Source of the DNA: Paraburkholderia oxyphila NBRC 105797
GTDB lineage: Bacteria > Pseudomonadota > Gammaproteobacteria > Burkholderiales > Burkholderiaceae
Length of the DNA: 64,000 nucleotides
Assembly: GCF_000685075.1 (NCBI RefSeq)
Contig: NZ_BAYD01000001.1
Location: 62,001-126,000 of the forward strand
Direction of reading: 5' to 3'
This document shows positions 1 through 12,238 of the stretch, piece after piece. Position 1 is the stretch's first letter. Each line of letters opens with the position of its first letter. The position numbers were made by a program, and so were the translations under genes. The notes under the pieces were generated by a model. The model did not search any database and was not told the origin of the DNA. It was given only the letters and a program-made list of their open reading frames with translations.

Positions 1-894
1 CAAGATGGCTGCGACGTGGCCAGCAACGGCCTCGGCCAGGCCGCCGACGTCGCCACCACGGTCGACTACATGGCGAAGCAGTCGTATGTGGACGCGAACC
101 ATATCGTCGTCGCCGGCACCTCGCATGGCGGCCTCGCGACCATGGCCTACGGCACCGAAGCGGCGCACGGCGTGCGCGCGCTCATCAACTTCTCGGGCGG
201 CCTGCGTCAGGACGCCTGCACGGGCTGGCAGAACAACCTGACCGAGGCGTTCGGCGATTACGGCGCCAAGGCGCGCGTGGCCTCGCTCTGGCTCTACGGC
301 GACAACGACTCGGTGTGGACCTCCGATCTCGTCACGCGCATGTTCGCGGCGTTTCATACCGCGCAAGTGGGCGAGGCGCAGTCGGGCGCGGGCGCGAAGC
401 TCGTCGATTTCGGCTCGTACAAGAACGACGCGCACCGCCTCGTGGGCGACCGCGACGGCGTGCAGATCTGGTGGCCCAAGGTCGAGGCGTTCCTCGCGAG
501 CCAGGGCATGCCCACGGCCCAGGAATACCGCGTGGCGACGCAGGCCGCGCCGCACGCCAGCGGCTACGCGTCGATCGATTCGGTGAGCGCAGTGCCGTTC
601 CTCGATCAGGCGGGCCGTGACGGCTATCGCAATTTCCTCAAGCAGTACCCGAGCCGCGCCTTCGCCGTGTCCGATTCGGGCGCCTGGTCGTGGGCCGAGG
701 GCGGCGACAACCCGATGGCCGTCGCCATCGCGAACTGCCAGAAGCACAGCTCGGATCCGTGCCGCCTCTACGCGGTGAACGGCAACGTCGTGTGGTCGGA
801 CGGCACCGCCACGGCGCAGAACGACAATGCCGACGACGGCCACAGCGTCGCCGAAGACGACGCCGACAACTCGCACGCGCTCGCAAGCCGCTGA
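1..894 (+). CDS. Alpha/beta hydrolase, dienelactone-hydrolase-like (5' end outside window)
   Basis: The reading frame is open from the first base, so the true start lies upstream and only about 297 C-terminal residues are visible. A nucleophile elbow G-T-S-H-G-G lies near visible residue 41, an acid-loop candidate L-Y-G-D-N-D-S near residue 100, and a histidine in N-D-A-H-R-L near residue 145. This is the order expected for a Ser-Asp-His triad in the dienelactone hydrolase/prolyl-oligopeptidase-like branch. The last 100 residues hold a separate small region (F-L-x-x-Y-P-S-R-A-F, then Cys-rich N-C-Q-K-H-S-S-D-P-C) common in secreted hydrolases of this kind. The cysteines suggest export, but the signal peptide would lie outside the window. 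The substrate cannot be told. A hairpin with a T-run follows. Confidence 0.75.
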   Translation, partial: QDGCDVASNGLGQAADVATTVDYMAKQSYVDANHIVVAGTSHGGLATMAYGTEAAHGVRALINFSGGLRQDACTGWQNNLTEAFGDYGAKARVASLWLYGDNDSVWTSDLVTRMFAAFHTAQVGEAQSGAGAKLVDFGSYKNDAHRLVGDRDGVQIWWPKVEAFLASQGMPTAQEYRVATQAAPHASGYASIDSVSAVPFLDQAGRDGYRNFLKQYPSRAFAVSDSGAWSWAEGGDNPMAVAIANCQKHSSDPCRLYAVNGNVVWSDGTATAQNDNADDGHSVAEDDADNSHALASR

Positions 895-903
895 GCGTGT
901 TTG

Positions 904-940
904 AAACCGCCGGAGTGCGCGTGAGCGCCACGGCGGTTTT
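904..940 (+). terminator. Rho-independent terminator after the hydrolase gene
   Basis: Arms AAACCGCC (904-911) and GGCGGTTT (932-939) pair perfectly and are followed by one more T. An inner GTG/CAC extends the stem. It starts 10 bases after the hydrolase stop codon. Confidence 0.6.
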
Positions 941-1382
941 GCACATTTGACCCCACTGAAAGACGCGCGCTTACGCGCCCGGTCGCTTCCGCATCGCCTT
1001 CTCATTGCCATTGGGTTTTCGCCTCAATGGCACGCCCGTTCGCCCCAATCGTCTGGTTTTATCCGTACGCATAGCGTGGCGACTTCCGCTCGCGTGACCG
1101 ATCGACGCCAGCGCTTTCTCGATGCTTCCCCCGAAAAAAAATCGCCGCGCGCGATCTGACGGCACGCCTTTTCGGCACGCGCCCACAGATTTTTTTGCAT
1201 AAGCGCGCTTCACTTTGCCGTCGTCATCTACGGTCATTTCTGGCCTTCACAAAGGAACGGTGCGCAGCTGTCCCGAACCGCGCCGAACCCCGCGCGCACG
1301 GGCTTTCCGGGCCCATTTTGGGGGTAGTGCATTGCGGCATTGAACGGGTTAATCTCGGTCGCTGTCGTATCGGGAGCCGCAC
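941..1382. other. Intergenic region upstream of bioA, no gene seen
   Basis: About 440 bases between the hydrolase terminator and bioA. The short open frames here have no recognisable protein content. Two T- or A-rich runs (1132-1140 and 1192-1198) flank a GC-rich patch. The bioA ribosome-binding site GGGAG is near 1371. I saw no convincing BirA-type or BioR-type palindrome. Confidence 0.5.
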
Positions 1383-2738
1383 TTGAACTCGCATTCCAAC
1401 CTTGCCAACGAAGCCTGGATCGCGCGCAGCCTGCGCGCCGTCTGGCATCCTTGCACCCAGATGAAGCACCACGAGCGCTTGCCGCTCGTGGCCGTCGCGC
1501 GCGGCGAAGGGCCGTGGCTCTACGACCATGAGGGCCGGCGCTATCTCGACGCCATCAGCTCGTGGTGGGTCAATCTCTTCGGCCACGCCAATCCCACGAT
1601 CAATGCCGCGCTCAAGGCGCAGCTCGACACGCTCGAGCACGTGATGCTCGCGGGCTGCACGCACGAACCCGCGGTCGAGCTCGCCGAGCGGCTTGCCGCG
1701 CTCACCGGCGGCACGCTCGGCCATGCGTTTTTCGCTTCGGACGGCGCGTCGGCGGTCGAGATCGCGCTGAAGATGAGCTTTCACGCGTGGCGCAATCAGG
1801 GCGCGAACGACAAACGCGAATTCGTGTGCCTCGCCAACAGCTATCACGGCGAGACCATCGGCGCGCTCGGCGTGACGGACGTGAAGCTCTTCAGGGATGC
1901 TTACGATCCGCTTTTGACCCACGCGCATGTGGTTGCCTCGCCCGATGCGCGCACGGCGCGCGAGGGCGAAAGCGCCGCCGACGTGGCGCGCCGCGCGCTC
2001 GCCGACGTCGAGCGCGTGTTCGCCGAGCGCGAGGGCCGCATCGCGGCGCTGATCGTCGAGCCGCTCGTGCAATGCGCGGCCGGCATGGCGATGCACGATC
2101 CCGCGTATCTGCAGGGCCTGCGCGCGCTGTGCGACCGCTACCGCGTGCATCTGATCGCCGACGAAATCGCCGTGGGCTGCGGCCGCACGGGCACCTTCTT
2201 CGCGTGCGAGCAGGCCGGCATCTGGCCCGATCTGCTCACGCTCTCGAAGGGCATCAGCGGCGGCTACCTGCCGCTTTCGATCGTGCTCTCGCGCGACGAA
2301 ATCTACGCGGCCTTCTACGACGACGACACCACGCGCGGCTTTCTGCATTCGCATTCGTACACCGGCAATCCGCTTGCCTGCCGTGCCGCGCTCGCGACGC
2401 TCGACCTCTTCGAGCGCGACGACGTGCTCGCCACGAACGCGCGCAAATCGACGCAACTGCGCGAGGCCTTTGCGCCGCTCGAACAGCATCCGCTCGTGCG
2501 TGACCTGCGCCAGTGCGGCACGATCCTCGCGTTCGACGTGGCGATCGAAGACGCCGGGCGCGCCCGCACGTTCTCGCGCCGCTTCTTCGAAAACGCGCTG
2601 CAGCGCGAATTGCTGCTGCGCCCGATCGGCACGACGGTCTACGTGATGCCGCCGTACATTCTCGACGCACAGACGCAGGCGCACCTTGCCGAGCGCACGC
2701 GCGAGACATTCGACGCCACCGTCGCGGAGGACCTCTGA
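1383..2738 (+). CDS. bioA: Adenosylmethionine-8-amino-7-oxononanoate aminotransferase (DAPA synthase)
   Basis: This PLP-dependent class-III aminotransferase converts 7-keto-8-aminopelargonate to 7,8-diaminopelargonate with S-adenosylmethionine as amino donor, in biotin synthesis. The 451-residue protein shows the N-terminal W-H-P-C-T-Q-M typical of BioA, the S-S-W-W-V-N substrate loop near residue 60, the cofactor Asp260 in [13 protein letters not shown], and the Schiff-base Lys289 in L-S-K-G-I-S-G-G. The chosen start is TTG, with GGGAG six bases upstream; the next in-frame ATG (codon 27) would remove the conserved W-H-P-C segment. Its stop overlaps the bioF start (TGATG), so translation is probably coupled. 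First gene of the bioAFDB operon. Confidence 0.96.
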   Translation: MNSHSNLANEAWIARSLRAVWHPCTQMKHHERLPLVAVARGEGPWLYDHEGRRYLDAISSWWVNLFGHANPTINAALKAQLDTLEHVMLAGCTHEPAVELAERLAALTGGTLGHAFFASDGASAVEIALKMSFHAWRNQGANDKREFVCLANSYHGETIGALGVTDVKLFRDAYDPLLTHAHVVASPDARTAREGESAADVARRALADVERVFAEREGRIAALIVEPLVQCAAGMAMHDPAYLQGLRALCDRYRVHLIADEIAVGCGRTGTFFACEQAGIWPDLLTLSKGISGGYLPLSIVLSRDEIYAAFYDDDTTRGFLHSHSYTGNPLACRAALATLDLFERDDVLATNARKSTQLREAFAPLEQHPLVRDLRQCGTILAFDVAIEDAGRARTFSRRFFENALQRELLLRPIGTTVYVMPPYILDAQTQAHLAERTRETFDATVAEDL

Positions 2739-3958
2739 TGGCGCAACACACCTCACTGCTCGACACGCTCGAACACGGCCTGCGCGAGCTCGACGCGCAA
2801 GGCTTGCGTCGTCGCCGCCGCACCATCGATTCGCCGTGCAGCGCGCACATGGTCGTCGACGGCCGCGCGAGCATCGGCTTCGCGAGCAATGACTACCTCG
2901 GGCTCGCCGCCCATCCGCAACTCGTCGCGGCGCTGGCCGAAGGTGCCCAGCGCTATGGCGCGGGCAGCGGCGGCTCGCATCTGCTGGGCGGCCACTCGCG
3001 TGCCCATGCGCAGCTCGAAGACGATCTCGCCGCGTTCGCGGGCGGCTTCGTCGATGCGCCGCGCGCGCTCTACTTCAGCACGGGCTACATGGCGAATCTC
3101 GCCGTGCTCACCGCGCTCGCGGGCCGCGGCACGACGATCTTCTCCGATGCGCTCAACCACGCTTCGCTGATCGACGGCGCGCGGCTCTCGCGCGCCGACA
3201 TCCAGATCTATCCGCATGCGGACATGGACGCGTTGAGCGCGATGCTCGAAGCGTCCGACGCGCGCGCGAAGGTGATCGTGAGCGATACGGTGTTCAGCAT
3301 GGACGGCGATGTCGCGCCGCTCGCGCGTCTCGTCGAGCTTGCCGAAAAGCACGGCGCGTGGCTCGTGGTCGACGATGCGCACGGTCTGGGCGTGCTCGGC
3401 CCGCAAGGGCGCGGCGCGCTGGCCGAAGCCGCGCTGCGCTCGCCGCACCTCGTGATGGTCGGCACGCTCGGCAAGGCTGTGGGTGTCTCGGGCGCGTTTA
3501 TCTGCGCGCACGACACCGTGATCGAGTGGCACGTGCAGCGCGCGCGCCCGTACATCTTCACGACGGCTTCGTCGCCGGCGGTCGCGCACGCGGTGTCCGC
3601 GAGCCTGCGACTGATCGCGGGCGAAGAGGGCGATGCGCGGCGCGCGCATCTGAAGCATCTGATTGGGCGCACGCGCTCGATGCTCAAGGAAACCTGCTGG
3701 CAACCCGTCGATTCGCACACGGCCGTGCAGCCGCTCGTGATCGGCTCCAACGATGCCACGCTCGCACTGCAGGCCGCGCTCGAGCGCGATGGCCTGTGGG
3801 TACCGGCGATTCGTCCGCCGACCGTGCCTGTGGGCACTTCGCGTCTGCGCATTTCGCTCTCGGCAGCGCATTCGGATGCCGACCTCGATCGCCTGAACGC
3901 AGCGCTGCAACGCGCAAGCCTTGACGAGCAAAAGCAGGTGCAGGAGAGCGCACAATGA
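2738..3958 (+). CDS. bioF: 8-amino-7-oxononanoate synthase
   Basis: Condenses pimeloyl-ACP or pimeloyl-CoA with L-alanine to give 7-keto-8-aminopelargonate; a PLP enzyme of the alpha-oxoamine synthase family. The 406-residue protein carries [11 protein letters not shown] near residue 77, the cofactor motif [10 protein letters not shown], and the Schiff-base Lys246 in [11 protein letters not shown]. The start at 2738 overlaps the bioA stop by one base. A longer open frame extends upstream inside bioA, but the N-terminus M-A-Q-H-T-S-L-L and the family length support the inner start. The 3' end overlaps bioD (ATGA). Confidence 0.96.
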   Translation: MAQHTSLLDTLEHGLRELDAQGLRRRRRTIDSPCSAHMVVDGRASIGFASNDYLGLAAHPQLVAALAEGAQRYGAGSGGSHLLGGHSRAHAQLEDDLAAFAGGFVDAPRALYFSTGYMANLAVLTALAGRGTTIFSDALNHASLIDGARLSRADIQIYPHADMDALSAMLEASDARAKVIVSDTVFSMDGDVAPLARLVELAEKHGAWLVVDDAHGLGVLGPQGRGALAEAALRSPHLVMVGTLGKAVGVSGAFICAHDTVIEWHVQRARPYIFTTASSPAVAHAVSASLRLIAGEEGDARRAHLKHLIGRTRSMLKETCWQPVDSHTAVQPLVIGSNDATLALQAALERDGLWVPAIRPPTVPVGTSRLRISLSAAHSDADLDRLNAALQRASLDEQKQVQESAQ

Positions 3959-4674
3959 GCACTGCGAAATTTTCGCTCTTCGTCACCGGCACCGATACCG
4001 AGATCGGCAAGACCTTCGTGAGCGCGGCGCTCTTGCGCGGCCTGGCCCATGCGGGCCTGCGCGCGGCGGCGATGAAGCCCATCGCGGCCGGCGCCTGCGA
4101 ACGCGATGGCGTGTGGCACAACGAAGACGCCGACCAGCTCGACGCCGCCGCGAGCGTGCTGCTGCCGCCCGAGATGCGCACCCCGTACCTGCTCAAGGAG
4201 CCGGCCGCGCCGCACATCGCCGCCGCGCTCGAAGGCGTGACGCTCGACATGGCGCGCATCGTGCAATGCTACGGTCAGGCGCGCGAGCGCGCGGACGCCG
4301 TGGTGGTCGAAGGCGTCGGCGGCTTTCGCGTGCCGCTCACGGCGACGCAGGACACCGCGGATCTCGCCGTCGCGCTGAATCTGCCGGTGGTGCTCGTCGT
4401 GGGCATGCGGCTTGGCTGCATCAGCCACGCGCTGCTCACCGCCGAAGCGATCGCCGGGCGCGGCCTCACGATCGCGGGCTGGGTCGCGAACCGCATCGAC
4501 CCGGCCATGACCTTTCCCGAAGAAAACATCGACGCGCTGCGCGAGCGTCTCGCCGCGCAATTCGGCGCGCCGCTCATCGGCGTCGTGCCGCACATGCCGG
4601 GCGCACGCGCCGACGCCGCGGCCGAACACCTGAACATCGACGCGTTGCTCGCACGCCTGGCCACGCTGAGCTGA
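3955..4674 (+). CDS. bioD: ATP-dependent dethiobiotin synthetase
   Basis: Closes the ureido ring of diaminopelargonate with CO2 and ATP to give dethiobiotin. The 239-residue protein begins [15 protein letters not shown], the BioD P-loop at about residues 6-20, followed by M-K-P-I-A-A-G and [12 protein letters not shown], the family's Mg/substrate segments. The start overlaps the bioF stop by four bases (ATGA), typical of coupled translation. bioB follows after 48 bases. Confidence 0.95.
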   Translation: MSTAKFSLFVTGTDTEIGKTFVSAALLRGLAHAGLRAAAMKPIAAGACERDGVWHNEDADQLDAAASVLLPPEMRTPYLLKEPAAPHIAAALEGVTLDMARIVQCYGQARERADAVVVEGVGGFRVPLTATQDTADLAVALNLPVVLVVGMRLGCISHALLTAEAIAGRGLTIAGWVANRIDPAMTFPEENIDALRERLAAQFGAPLIGVVPHMPGARADAAAEHLNIDALLARLATLS

Positions 4675-4722
4675 GCAGACGCGTCTGAACCCCTATCGCC
4701 CGTCAAGAAGGACCCCGACACC

Positions 4723-5805
4723 ATGACCGAAGCCCACATCGACATCACCGCGCTCAAGAAGACCGCGCCGCCGGCACAGCCGCAAGACGAAGCCGCAGCG
4801 CGCTGGCGCGTCGCCGATGTCGCGGCGCTCTACGAGCTGCCGTTCAACGACCTGATGTTCCGCGCCCAGCAGGTGCATCGCGAGCATTTCGACGCGAATG
4901 CGGTGCAGCTCTCCACGCTCCTGTCGATCAAGACGGGCGGCTGCGAGGAGGATTGCGCGTATTGCCCGCAGTCGTCGCATCACGACACCGGCCTCGACGC
5001 GAGCAAGCTCATGGACGTGGATGCCGTGCTCGACGCCGCGCGCGTGGCGAAGGCCAATGGCGCGACGCGCTTTTGCATGGGCGCGGCGTGGCGCAATCCG
5101 AAGGACCGCCATCTCGAGCCGATCAAGGACATGATCCGCGGCGTGAAGTCGATGGGCCTCGAAACCTGCGTGACGCTCGGCATGCTCGAAGACCACCAGG
5201 CGAAGGCGCTCGCCGACGCGGGCCTCGACTACTACAACCACAACCTCGATACCTCGCCGGAGTTCTACGGCCAGATCATCTCGACGCGCACCTACCAGGA
5301 CCGCCTCGAGACGCTCGAGCGCGTGCGCGACGCAGGCATCAACGTCTGCTGCGGTGGCATCGTCGGGATGGGCGAGTCGCGCCGCGAGCGCGCGGGCCTG
5401 ATCGCGCAGCTCGCGAACATGGAGCCGTATCCGGAGTCGGTGCCCATCAACAATCTCGTGCAGGTGAGCGGCACGCCGCTCGAAGGCACCGAGCCGCTCG
5501 ATCCGTTCGAGTTCGTGCGCACGATCGCGGTGGCGCGCATCACGATGCCCAAGGCGATGGTGCGCCTCTCGGCGGGCCGCGAGCAGATGGACGAGGCGCT
5601 GCAGGCGCTGTGCTTCATGGCGGGCGCGAACTCGATCTTCTACGGCGACCAGCTGCTGACGACGAGCAACCCGCAGGCCGAAGCCGACCGCAAGCTGCTG
5701 CAGCGTCTGGGCATCAGCGCGCAGGCGGCGCAGGAATTGCCGGCTGAGGGGCATGCGCATCACGCGGATCATGCCCATCACGGCGGCTGCGGCCACTGCG
5801 AATAA
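4723..5805 (+). CDS. bioB: Biotin synthase (radical SAM)
   Basis: Inserts sulfur into dethiobiotin to complete biotin. The radical-SAM cluster cysteines are Cys74, Cys78 and Cys81 in [13 protein letters not shown]. Other BioB signatures are [18 protein letters not shown] and the late Y-G-D-x-L-L-T-T near the C-terminus. The 360-residue protein is longer than the Escherichia coli enzyme because of an extra C-terminal tail rich in His and ending in G-C-G-H-C-E; this may bind metal but is not part of the known catalytic core. The ATG is preceded by AAGAAGGA. Last gene of the operon, followed by a shared terminator. Confidence 0.97.
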   Translation: MTEAHIDITALKKTAPPAQPQDEAAARWRVADVAALYELPFNDLMFRAQQVHREHFDANAVQLSTLLSIKTGGCEEDCAYCPQSSHHDTGLDASKLMDVDAVLDAARVAKANGATRFCMGAAWRNPKDRHLEPIKDMIRGVKSMGLETCVTLGMLEDHQAKALADAGLDYYNHNLDTSPEFYGQIISTRTYQDRLETLERVRDAGINVCCGGIVGMGESRRERAGLIAQLANMEPYPESVPINNLVQVSGTPLEGTEPLDPFEFVRTIAVARITMPKAMVRLSAGREQMDEALQALCFMAGANSIFYGDQLLTTSNPQAEADRKLLQRLGISAQAAQELPAEGHAHHADHAHHGGCGHCE

Positions 5806-5864
5806 AAGCGCTGACGAGCGCTTTGAAATGCGCGGCGTGCTAGCAGTGCGCCGCTGAAAAAACA

Positions 5865-5890
5865 AACGCCACGCTGTGAAGCGTGGCGTT
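5865..5890. terminator. Bidirectional terminator between bioB and the transporter gene
   Basis: A perfect 10-bp stem (AACGCCACGC / GCGTGGCGTT) with loop TGTGAA lies between two convergent genes, 59 bases after the bioB stop and 34 bases after the stop of the minus-strand transporter. The base of the hairpin is A/T-rich on both sides. Confidence 0.7.
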
Positions 5891-5924
5891 CTCGTTTGTA
5901 ACGTCGTTTGGTGCGTGCGGCGCT

Positions 5925-7280
5925 TTAAGCGTAAGCCGCGCGCCGGCGTCCCGCGAGCACGAGGTAGCAGAGCGCGCCGATCACGAGCGCGGGCAGCGTG
6001 GCGCCGAGATTCGGCAGCCACTGGTTGAGCGCCTGATACGCGCCGAAGCCGAAGCCCCACGCAACAAACGCGGTCACATGCCAGCCACCCGAATAGCCGT
6101 AGGCGCCGTTCAAATCGGCGAGCGCGCGGGCGTCGATACGGCGGCGCCGCACGATGAAGTGATCGGCGAGCACGACGCCGAAGAGCGGCGCGAACACCGA
6201 GCCGATGAAGAGCAGGAAGTTCTCATAGCGCGCCATCGGCACGACGAGGCCGATCAGCGTGCACAGCGCGCCGAACGCCGCCGAGAGCCACGGCACGCTG
6301 CCGCGCGTCCAGAACGTGCCGGTCGAGACGGCGGCCGAATGGATGTCGGCGAAGGCGTTGTCGATTTCGTCGATCAGCACGAGCAGCAGGGCGAAGCCGC
6401 CGCCCGCCTTCGCGAGCGCCGTGGTGAGGAGCGCGTCGCCGCCGCCCGCGGCGAGGCCGTAGATCGCGCCGAGCGCATAGAACCACAGGTTCGCGATGCC
6501 ATAGCCGAACAGCGTGCCGCGGAAGGTCTCGCCCGCGCGGCGGCCAAAGCGCGTGTAGTCGGCGATGAGCGGCAGCCACGAGAGCGGCATCGCCACGACG
6601 AGGTCGATCGCGCTGCCGAACGGCATCTCGCCGGTGCCGGGACGCTTCATCAGCGCGCCGATGTCGTGCTGCGCGAGCAGGCTCCACGTGAGCCACGCGG
6701 CGCCTGCGAGCAGGAGCCAGATGCCCCAGGTGCGCAGGAAGCGGCGCACGAACGAGAGCGGGCCGCTCACGGCGAGCAGCGTGGCGAGGAAACCGAAGAT
6801 CAGGGTCCACACGAGCGGCATCGAGAGGCCGAAGGCCTGCTTGGCGAGCGCATCGGCGGAATCGCGCATCACGATGATCTCGAACGAGCCCCAGCCCACG
6901 AGCTGCACCATGTTGATGACGGCCGGCACGGACGCGCCGCGGATGCCGAGCGTCGGGCGCAGCGACGCCATGGCGGCGAGGCCCGTGTCGGTGCCGATCA
7001 CGCCGGCGAGCGCGAGCAGCACGACGCCGATCACGCTGCCGATGCCGATGGCGGCCAGCGCATGGGGCAGCGAGAGGCCCGGCACGAGCAGGGCGCCCGC
7101 CTGGGCGACCAGCAGGCCGATGCCGAGCGAGAACCAGAGCGCGAAGGCGTCGCCGGTGCGGAACTGGCGGCGCGCGTCGGGCACGGGCACGTTGGGCGCG
7201 TAGGTCGAGCCGGCGTCGCCGGCCGCACCTGAGCCGGCCACACCTGAGCCGGCCGCACCGGATTGCAGGTTTTGAGTCAT
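5925..7280 (-). CDS. cytX: NCS1-family permease, CytX-like (putative hydroxymethylpyrimidine/cytosine transporter)
   Basis: A 451-residue inner-membrane protein with about 12 hydrophobic segments and the purine/cytosine permease fold. The segment S-L-R-P-T-L-G-I-R-G-A-S-V-P-A followed by N-M-V-Q-L-V-G-W-G-S-F-E is typical of the CytX branch, proposed to import the thiamine precursor hydroxymethylpyrimidine. The N-terminus is a soluble Gly/Ala/Ser-rich stretch with the repeated unit A-A-G-S-G-V-A-G-S-G. The ATG at 7280 is preceded by AGAGGG. I saw no TPP riboswitch between this gene and rarA, so a role in thiamine salvage is family inference only; cytosine or another nucleobase is an alternative. 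Confidence 0.75.
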   Translation of the reverse strand: MTQNLQSGAAGSGVAGSGAAGDAGSTYAPNVPVPDARRQFRTGDAFALWFSLGIGLLVAQAGALLVPGLSLPHALAAIGIGSVIGVVLLALAGVIGTDTGLAAMASLRPTLGIRGASVPAVINMVQLVGWGSFEIIVMRDSADALAKQAFGLSMPLVWTLIFGFLATLLAVSGPLSFVRRFLRTWGIWLLLAGAAWLTWSLLAQHDIGALMKRPGTGEMPFGSAIDLVVAMPLSWLPLIADYTRFGRRAGETFRGTLFGYGIANLWFYALGAIYGLAAGGGDALLTTALAKAGGGFALLLVLIDEIDNAFADIHSAAVSTGTFWTRGSVPWLSAAFGALCTLIGLVVPMARYENFLLFIGSVFAPLFGVVLADHFIVRRRRIDARALADLNGAYGYSGGWHVTAFVAWGFGFGAYQALNQWLPNLGATLPALVIGALCYLVLAGRRRAAYA

Positions 7281-7486
7281 GGATGAAGCTACCCTCTGTA
7301 TCGTCTGTTTTGTCTGATGTTTATTGGGGCCGGCCAACTGGGGCGCAAGGCATCGCGTCTCGCGCTGCCGCCCGGGCTGTCATAATGCACGACTGCATCC
7401 GGCGCGGCGGGCCGTTTTCGGGGCGCGAACACACGCCTTCGAAGCCGGCCAGTCCCCGGGAAAGCCGACATTATCGCGAAAACGTC

Positions 7487-10169
<2,683 letters not shown>

Positions 10170-10315
10170 ACGTCGCGCGCGGATCGGGCCATGTGAATCG
10201 CTTGCCCTCGAAACTTTTCTCCAAAGAGGGCTTGCAAGATTCAAAAAATGTTCTATAATCTTCGCTTCTCTGGTCGCCGACCAAGACCGGAGAAGCAGTA
10301 AAAAAGCAGTACCCC

Positions 10316-10412
<97 letters not shown>

Positions 10413-10421
10413 AAGGCAGAA

Positions 10422-10453
10422 AGCCCGTAAGTTCAATGACTTGCGGGCTTTTT
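10422..10453 (+). terminator. Rho-independent terminator downstream of tRNA-Ser(CGA)
   Basis: An 11-bp stem (AGCCCGTAAGT / ACTTGCGGGCT, one T-G pair) with loop TCAATG is followed by TTTT. It lies inside the island, so it presumably arrived with the element. Confidence 0.85.
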
Positions 10454-10461
10454 CCATTTCT

Positions 10462-10481
10462 CAGCCCATAAAATAGCCCAT
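10462..10481 (+). repeat. Left paired direct repeats, probable integrase arm-type sites
   Basis: CAGCCCAT at 10462-10469 and TAGCCCAT at 10474-10481 are separated by four bases. The same arrangement with the same spacing occurs at the other end of the island (12949-12968). Two 7-bp AGCCCAT units with a 12-bp period at both ends of an integrated element fit arm-binding sites of a tyrosine integrase; binding is inferred, not shown. Confidence 0.5.
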
Positions 10482-10622
10482 TATCGAGCAAAAAGTCGCC
10501 GCCGTTCGGGTCCGCTAGAACCCGCTGTTGTCCTTGACGATTTACGGGATTCTCACGAACGAAATCAAGAGAGCTTCGATTGCAGGGGCGTCTCTTGCGG
10601 TCATCACCTTTCGGGAGGCAAT

Positions 10623-10976
10623 GTGGGCGACCCATTGCGTTCACGGATCTATCTGGACCCGAAGCATCCGCGCTACGCGCCGAGGCTCGCCGCCGCCGTG
10701 AATGCCTGGCTGGCGGTCACACAGGCTAACGGCGGGAGCGTGAAAGACGCGATCAGGAAATGGTTGCGCGAGCCGGCCCGACAGCACCAATCTAATAACG
10801 CTATGCCGCGCCATTCCGGCGCGCACCTGACCACAAAGGTGAAGTCATGGCGGCTCCGAAGATTCCCATCCTCATTCCCCGCTCACGCGTTTCCGCGATT
10901 ACCGGTCTGCGAGCCTACGCCACTTGTGCGTGCATGGCTTCATTCGCCGCCGTCGCGCTATGGGCTGCGCCGTTAG
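10623..10976 (+). CDS. Hypothetical island protein, probable remnant
   Basis: GTG start with GGGAGG two bases upstream, 117 codons. The first ~55 residues (I-Y-L-D-P-K-H-P-R-Y-A-P-R-L-A-A-A-V-N-A-W, then a K-W-L-R segment) look like real protein and resemble the C-terminal part of larger proteins often found on Burkholderiales islands. The second half is Pro/Arg-rich, low quality, and runs through what looks like noncoding sequence. I read it as the tail of a decayed gene with read-through, or a small protein of unknown function. Confidence 0.35.
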   Translation: MGDPLRSRIYLDPKHPRYAPRLAAAVNAWLAVTQANGGSVKDAIRKWLREPARQHQSNNAMPRHSGAHLTTKVKSWRLRRFPSSFPAHAFPRLPVCEPTPLVRAWLHSPPSRYGLRR

Positions 10977-11194
10977 CGGATTCGTGGACCACGAACATAG
11001 AAGCCCGCATCACGCGGGCTGACAGATTATTTGGTGCGCGTATGGGCCACCGGACTAATCGCTCTACCAGGTAGGTCGGGCACGAGCCGCCCGCGAAGTT
11101 ACGCCCGCTCAGAATTCTGACCTTGCTTTGCAAATCTGCTCGTGAATGCAGAGTACGCTGAAAGCCCGAAAAGAGGATGGGTGACTGACTGACG

Positions 11195-12238
11195 ATGTGG
11201 AATACCCTTTCTGTGCCGCTCGAAAACGGATGGCAGTGCACGCTGATTCCGGGGCCGCAGTATTATGACCTGACGGCCTGGGGGCGCGGTTACCGCAATA
11301 TGTCGGCTCGCGCGCTGTACCCCAATGCTGGCCGGGACAATTCTGCTTATTCGTGGAATACGCGGCCCCTGAGTGAAGTGGACAAGAGCGAGTTGTGGGA
11401 GAAGGACCGGATCAGGCAACTTGCGGAGGATCGGGCGACATTCCTCCACCGCTTTCGCCCGAATTGGGATTTGCGCACGATTACCGGTCGGGGCGATCTG
11501 GAGCATGTCCAGCGCTTCCTGTGCGCCACCATGGACGTGCTTCACTCGGACGAGCCGACCGATAACGAAAGCGTCCAGCGCGTGCTCTGCGGGGCGGTCG
11601 CAAGCGGCCACCTTGTCCCGGTGGTCAATCATGAATACCGCGGCTTGCCGCGCGTGTCACAGCCGACTCCGGGGCCGTTGCACTGGCCCGCGACGAGGGG
11701 CGGCGGTAGCGCATATCCGCCGAAGGTCATCTCCTATCCCGAGTTTGTGGCACTACAGCGGGCCAACGGCGAGCTTCCTCCACTGGACGCACCCGCTGGC
11801 GGCGTGGGCGCTACCCTTGACCCACTGCCTGACCTTGGCGCACCTGCCACGGCTGACGACGTTTTTGGCTTGACCGGCGTCGTTGAATCGGCGACAGGCG
11901 CTTTGCTTGGTGGCGACGATTCCGACGATGGCGGTGGTGTTGGCGGGGATGACAGCGGCGCGTCTGACGACGACCTGTTCAGCGCGGATTCGGGCGACGG
12001 TTCAACCCCGCTTGGCGATGCGCAGCCGTTTGAATACTCCGACGATTCGAACAGTGGTGACGTAACCGACCTTGCGGCGCGCGGCGTGAGTGAGGAACAT
12101 GAGGCGGAATGCTTCGACCAATATCAGCGTGATATGGACGAATGCACCGCATATCGAAGCGCGATGGGCGGGCAACGTTTTATGGACGCGTGTTCCCAGC
12201 GCGCCTTCCAGAACTATCAACAATGCAGAGGGTATTGA
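11195..12238 (+). CDS. Polymorphic-toxin-like protein 1 with Cys-rich C-terminal tip
   Basis: A 347-residue protein with no signal peptide. It has three visible parts. The N-terminal region opens N-x-L-x-V-P-L-x-x-G-W-Q-C and ends near residue 155 with A-V-x-x-G-H-L-V-P and Y-R-G. An acidic Asp/Gly linker spans about residues 230-296 (D-D-D-L-F-S-A-D-S-G, then S-T-P-L-G-D-A-Q-P-F-E-Y). The 51-residue tip contains four cysteines (E-C-F-x-x-Y, D-E-C, D-A-C, Q-Q-C-R-G-Y). The first two parts match the protein at 25444-26472; the tip does not. That is the hallmark of polymorphic toxins. The start has a stop three codons upstream in frame and only a GGGTGA-like ribosome site. It overlaps the next gene by one base (TGATG). 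Toxicity and secretion route (possibly type VI) are inferred. Confidence 0.6.
   Translation: MWNTLSVPLENGWQCTLIPGPQYYDLTAWGRGYRNMSARALYPNAGRDNSAYSWNTRPLSEVDKSELWEKDRIRQLAEDRATFLHRFRPNWDLRTITGRGDLEHVQRFLCATMDVLHSDEPTDNESVQRVLCGAVASGHLVPVVNHEYRGLPRVSQPTPGPLHWPATRGGGSAYPPKVISYPEFVALQRANGELPPLDAPAGGVGATLDPLPDLGAPATADDVFGLTGVVESATGALLGGDDSDDGGGVGGDDSGASDDDLFSADSGDGSTPLGDAQPFEYSDDSNSGDVTDLAARGVSEEHEAECFDQYQRDMDECTAYRSAMGGQRFMDACSQRAFQNYQQCRGY

Noticed and set aside
1120..1200. Hairpins with A/T runs in the bioA upstream region resembling terminators
   Set aside because: Stems are only about five base pairs and no transcript on the matching strand is apparent.
2513..2737. Longer start for bioF inside bioA
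   Set aside because: It would overlap bioA by over 200 bases; the TGATG junction and family length support 2738.
5883..7232. 449-codon plus-strand ORF opposite the CytX-like gene
   Set aside because: A long Arg/Glu/His-rich antisense shadow, as occurs opposite many genes here; the minus-strand frame has clear membrane-protein features.
7281..7486. Possible TPP riboswitch upstream of the CytX-like gene
   Set aside because: None of the conserved THI-box pieces (CTGAGA, ACC...GAACCTGAT) is present on the minus strand.
11025..11075. tRNA-like fragment on the minus strand (GGTAGAGCG near 11060 and a CGCGCACCA end near 11030)
   Set aside because: There is no T-arm, no anticodon arm and no matching 5' acceptor, so it is not a tRNA and cannot be shown to be a tRNA remnant.
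10915..11241. Minus-strand ORF inside the island with an A-R-V-M-R-A-S segment loosely like phage Ash proteins
   Set aside because: The resemblance is short, the frame lacks a good ribosome site and it overlaps the toxin 1 start; not enough to call a gene.
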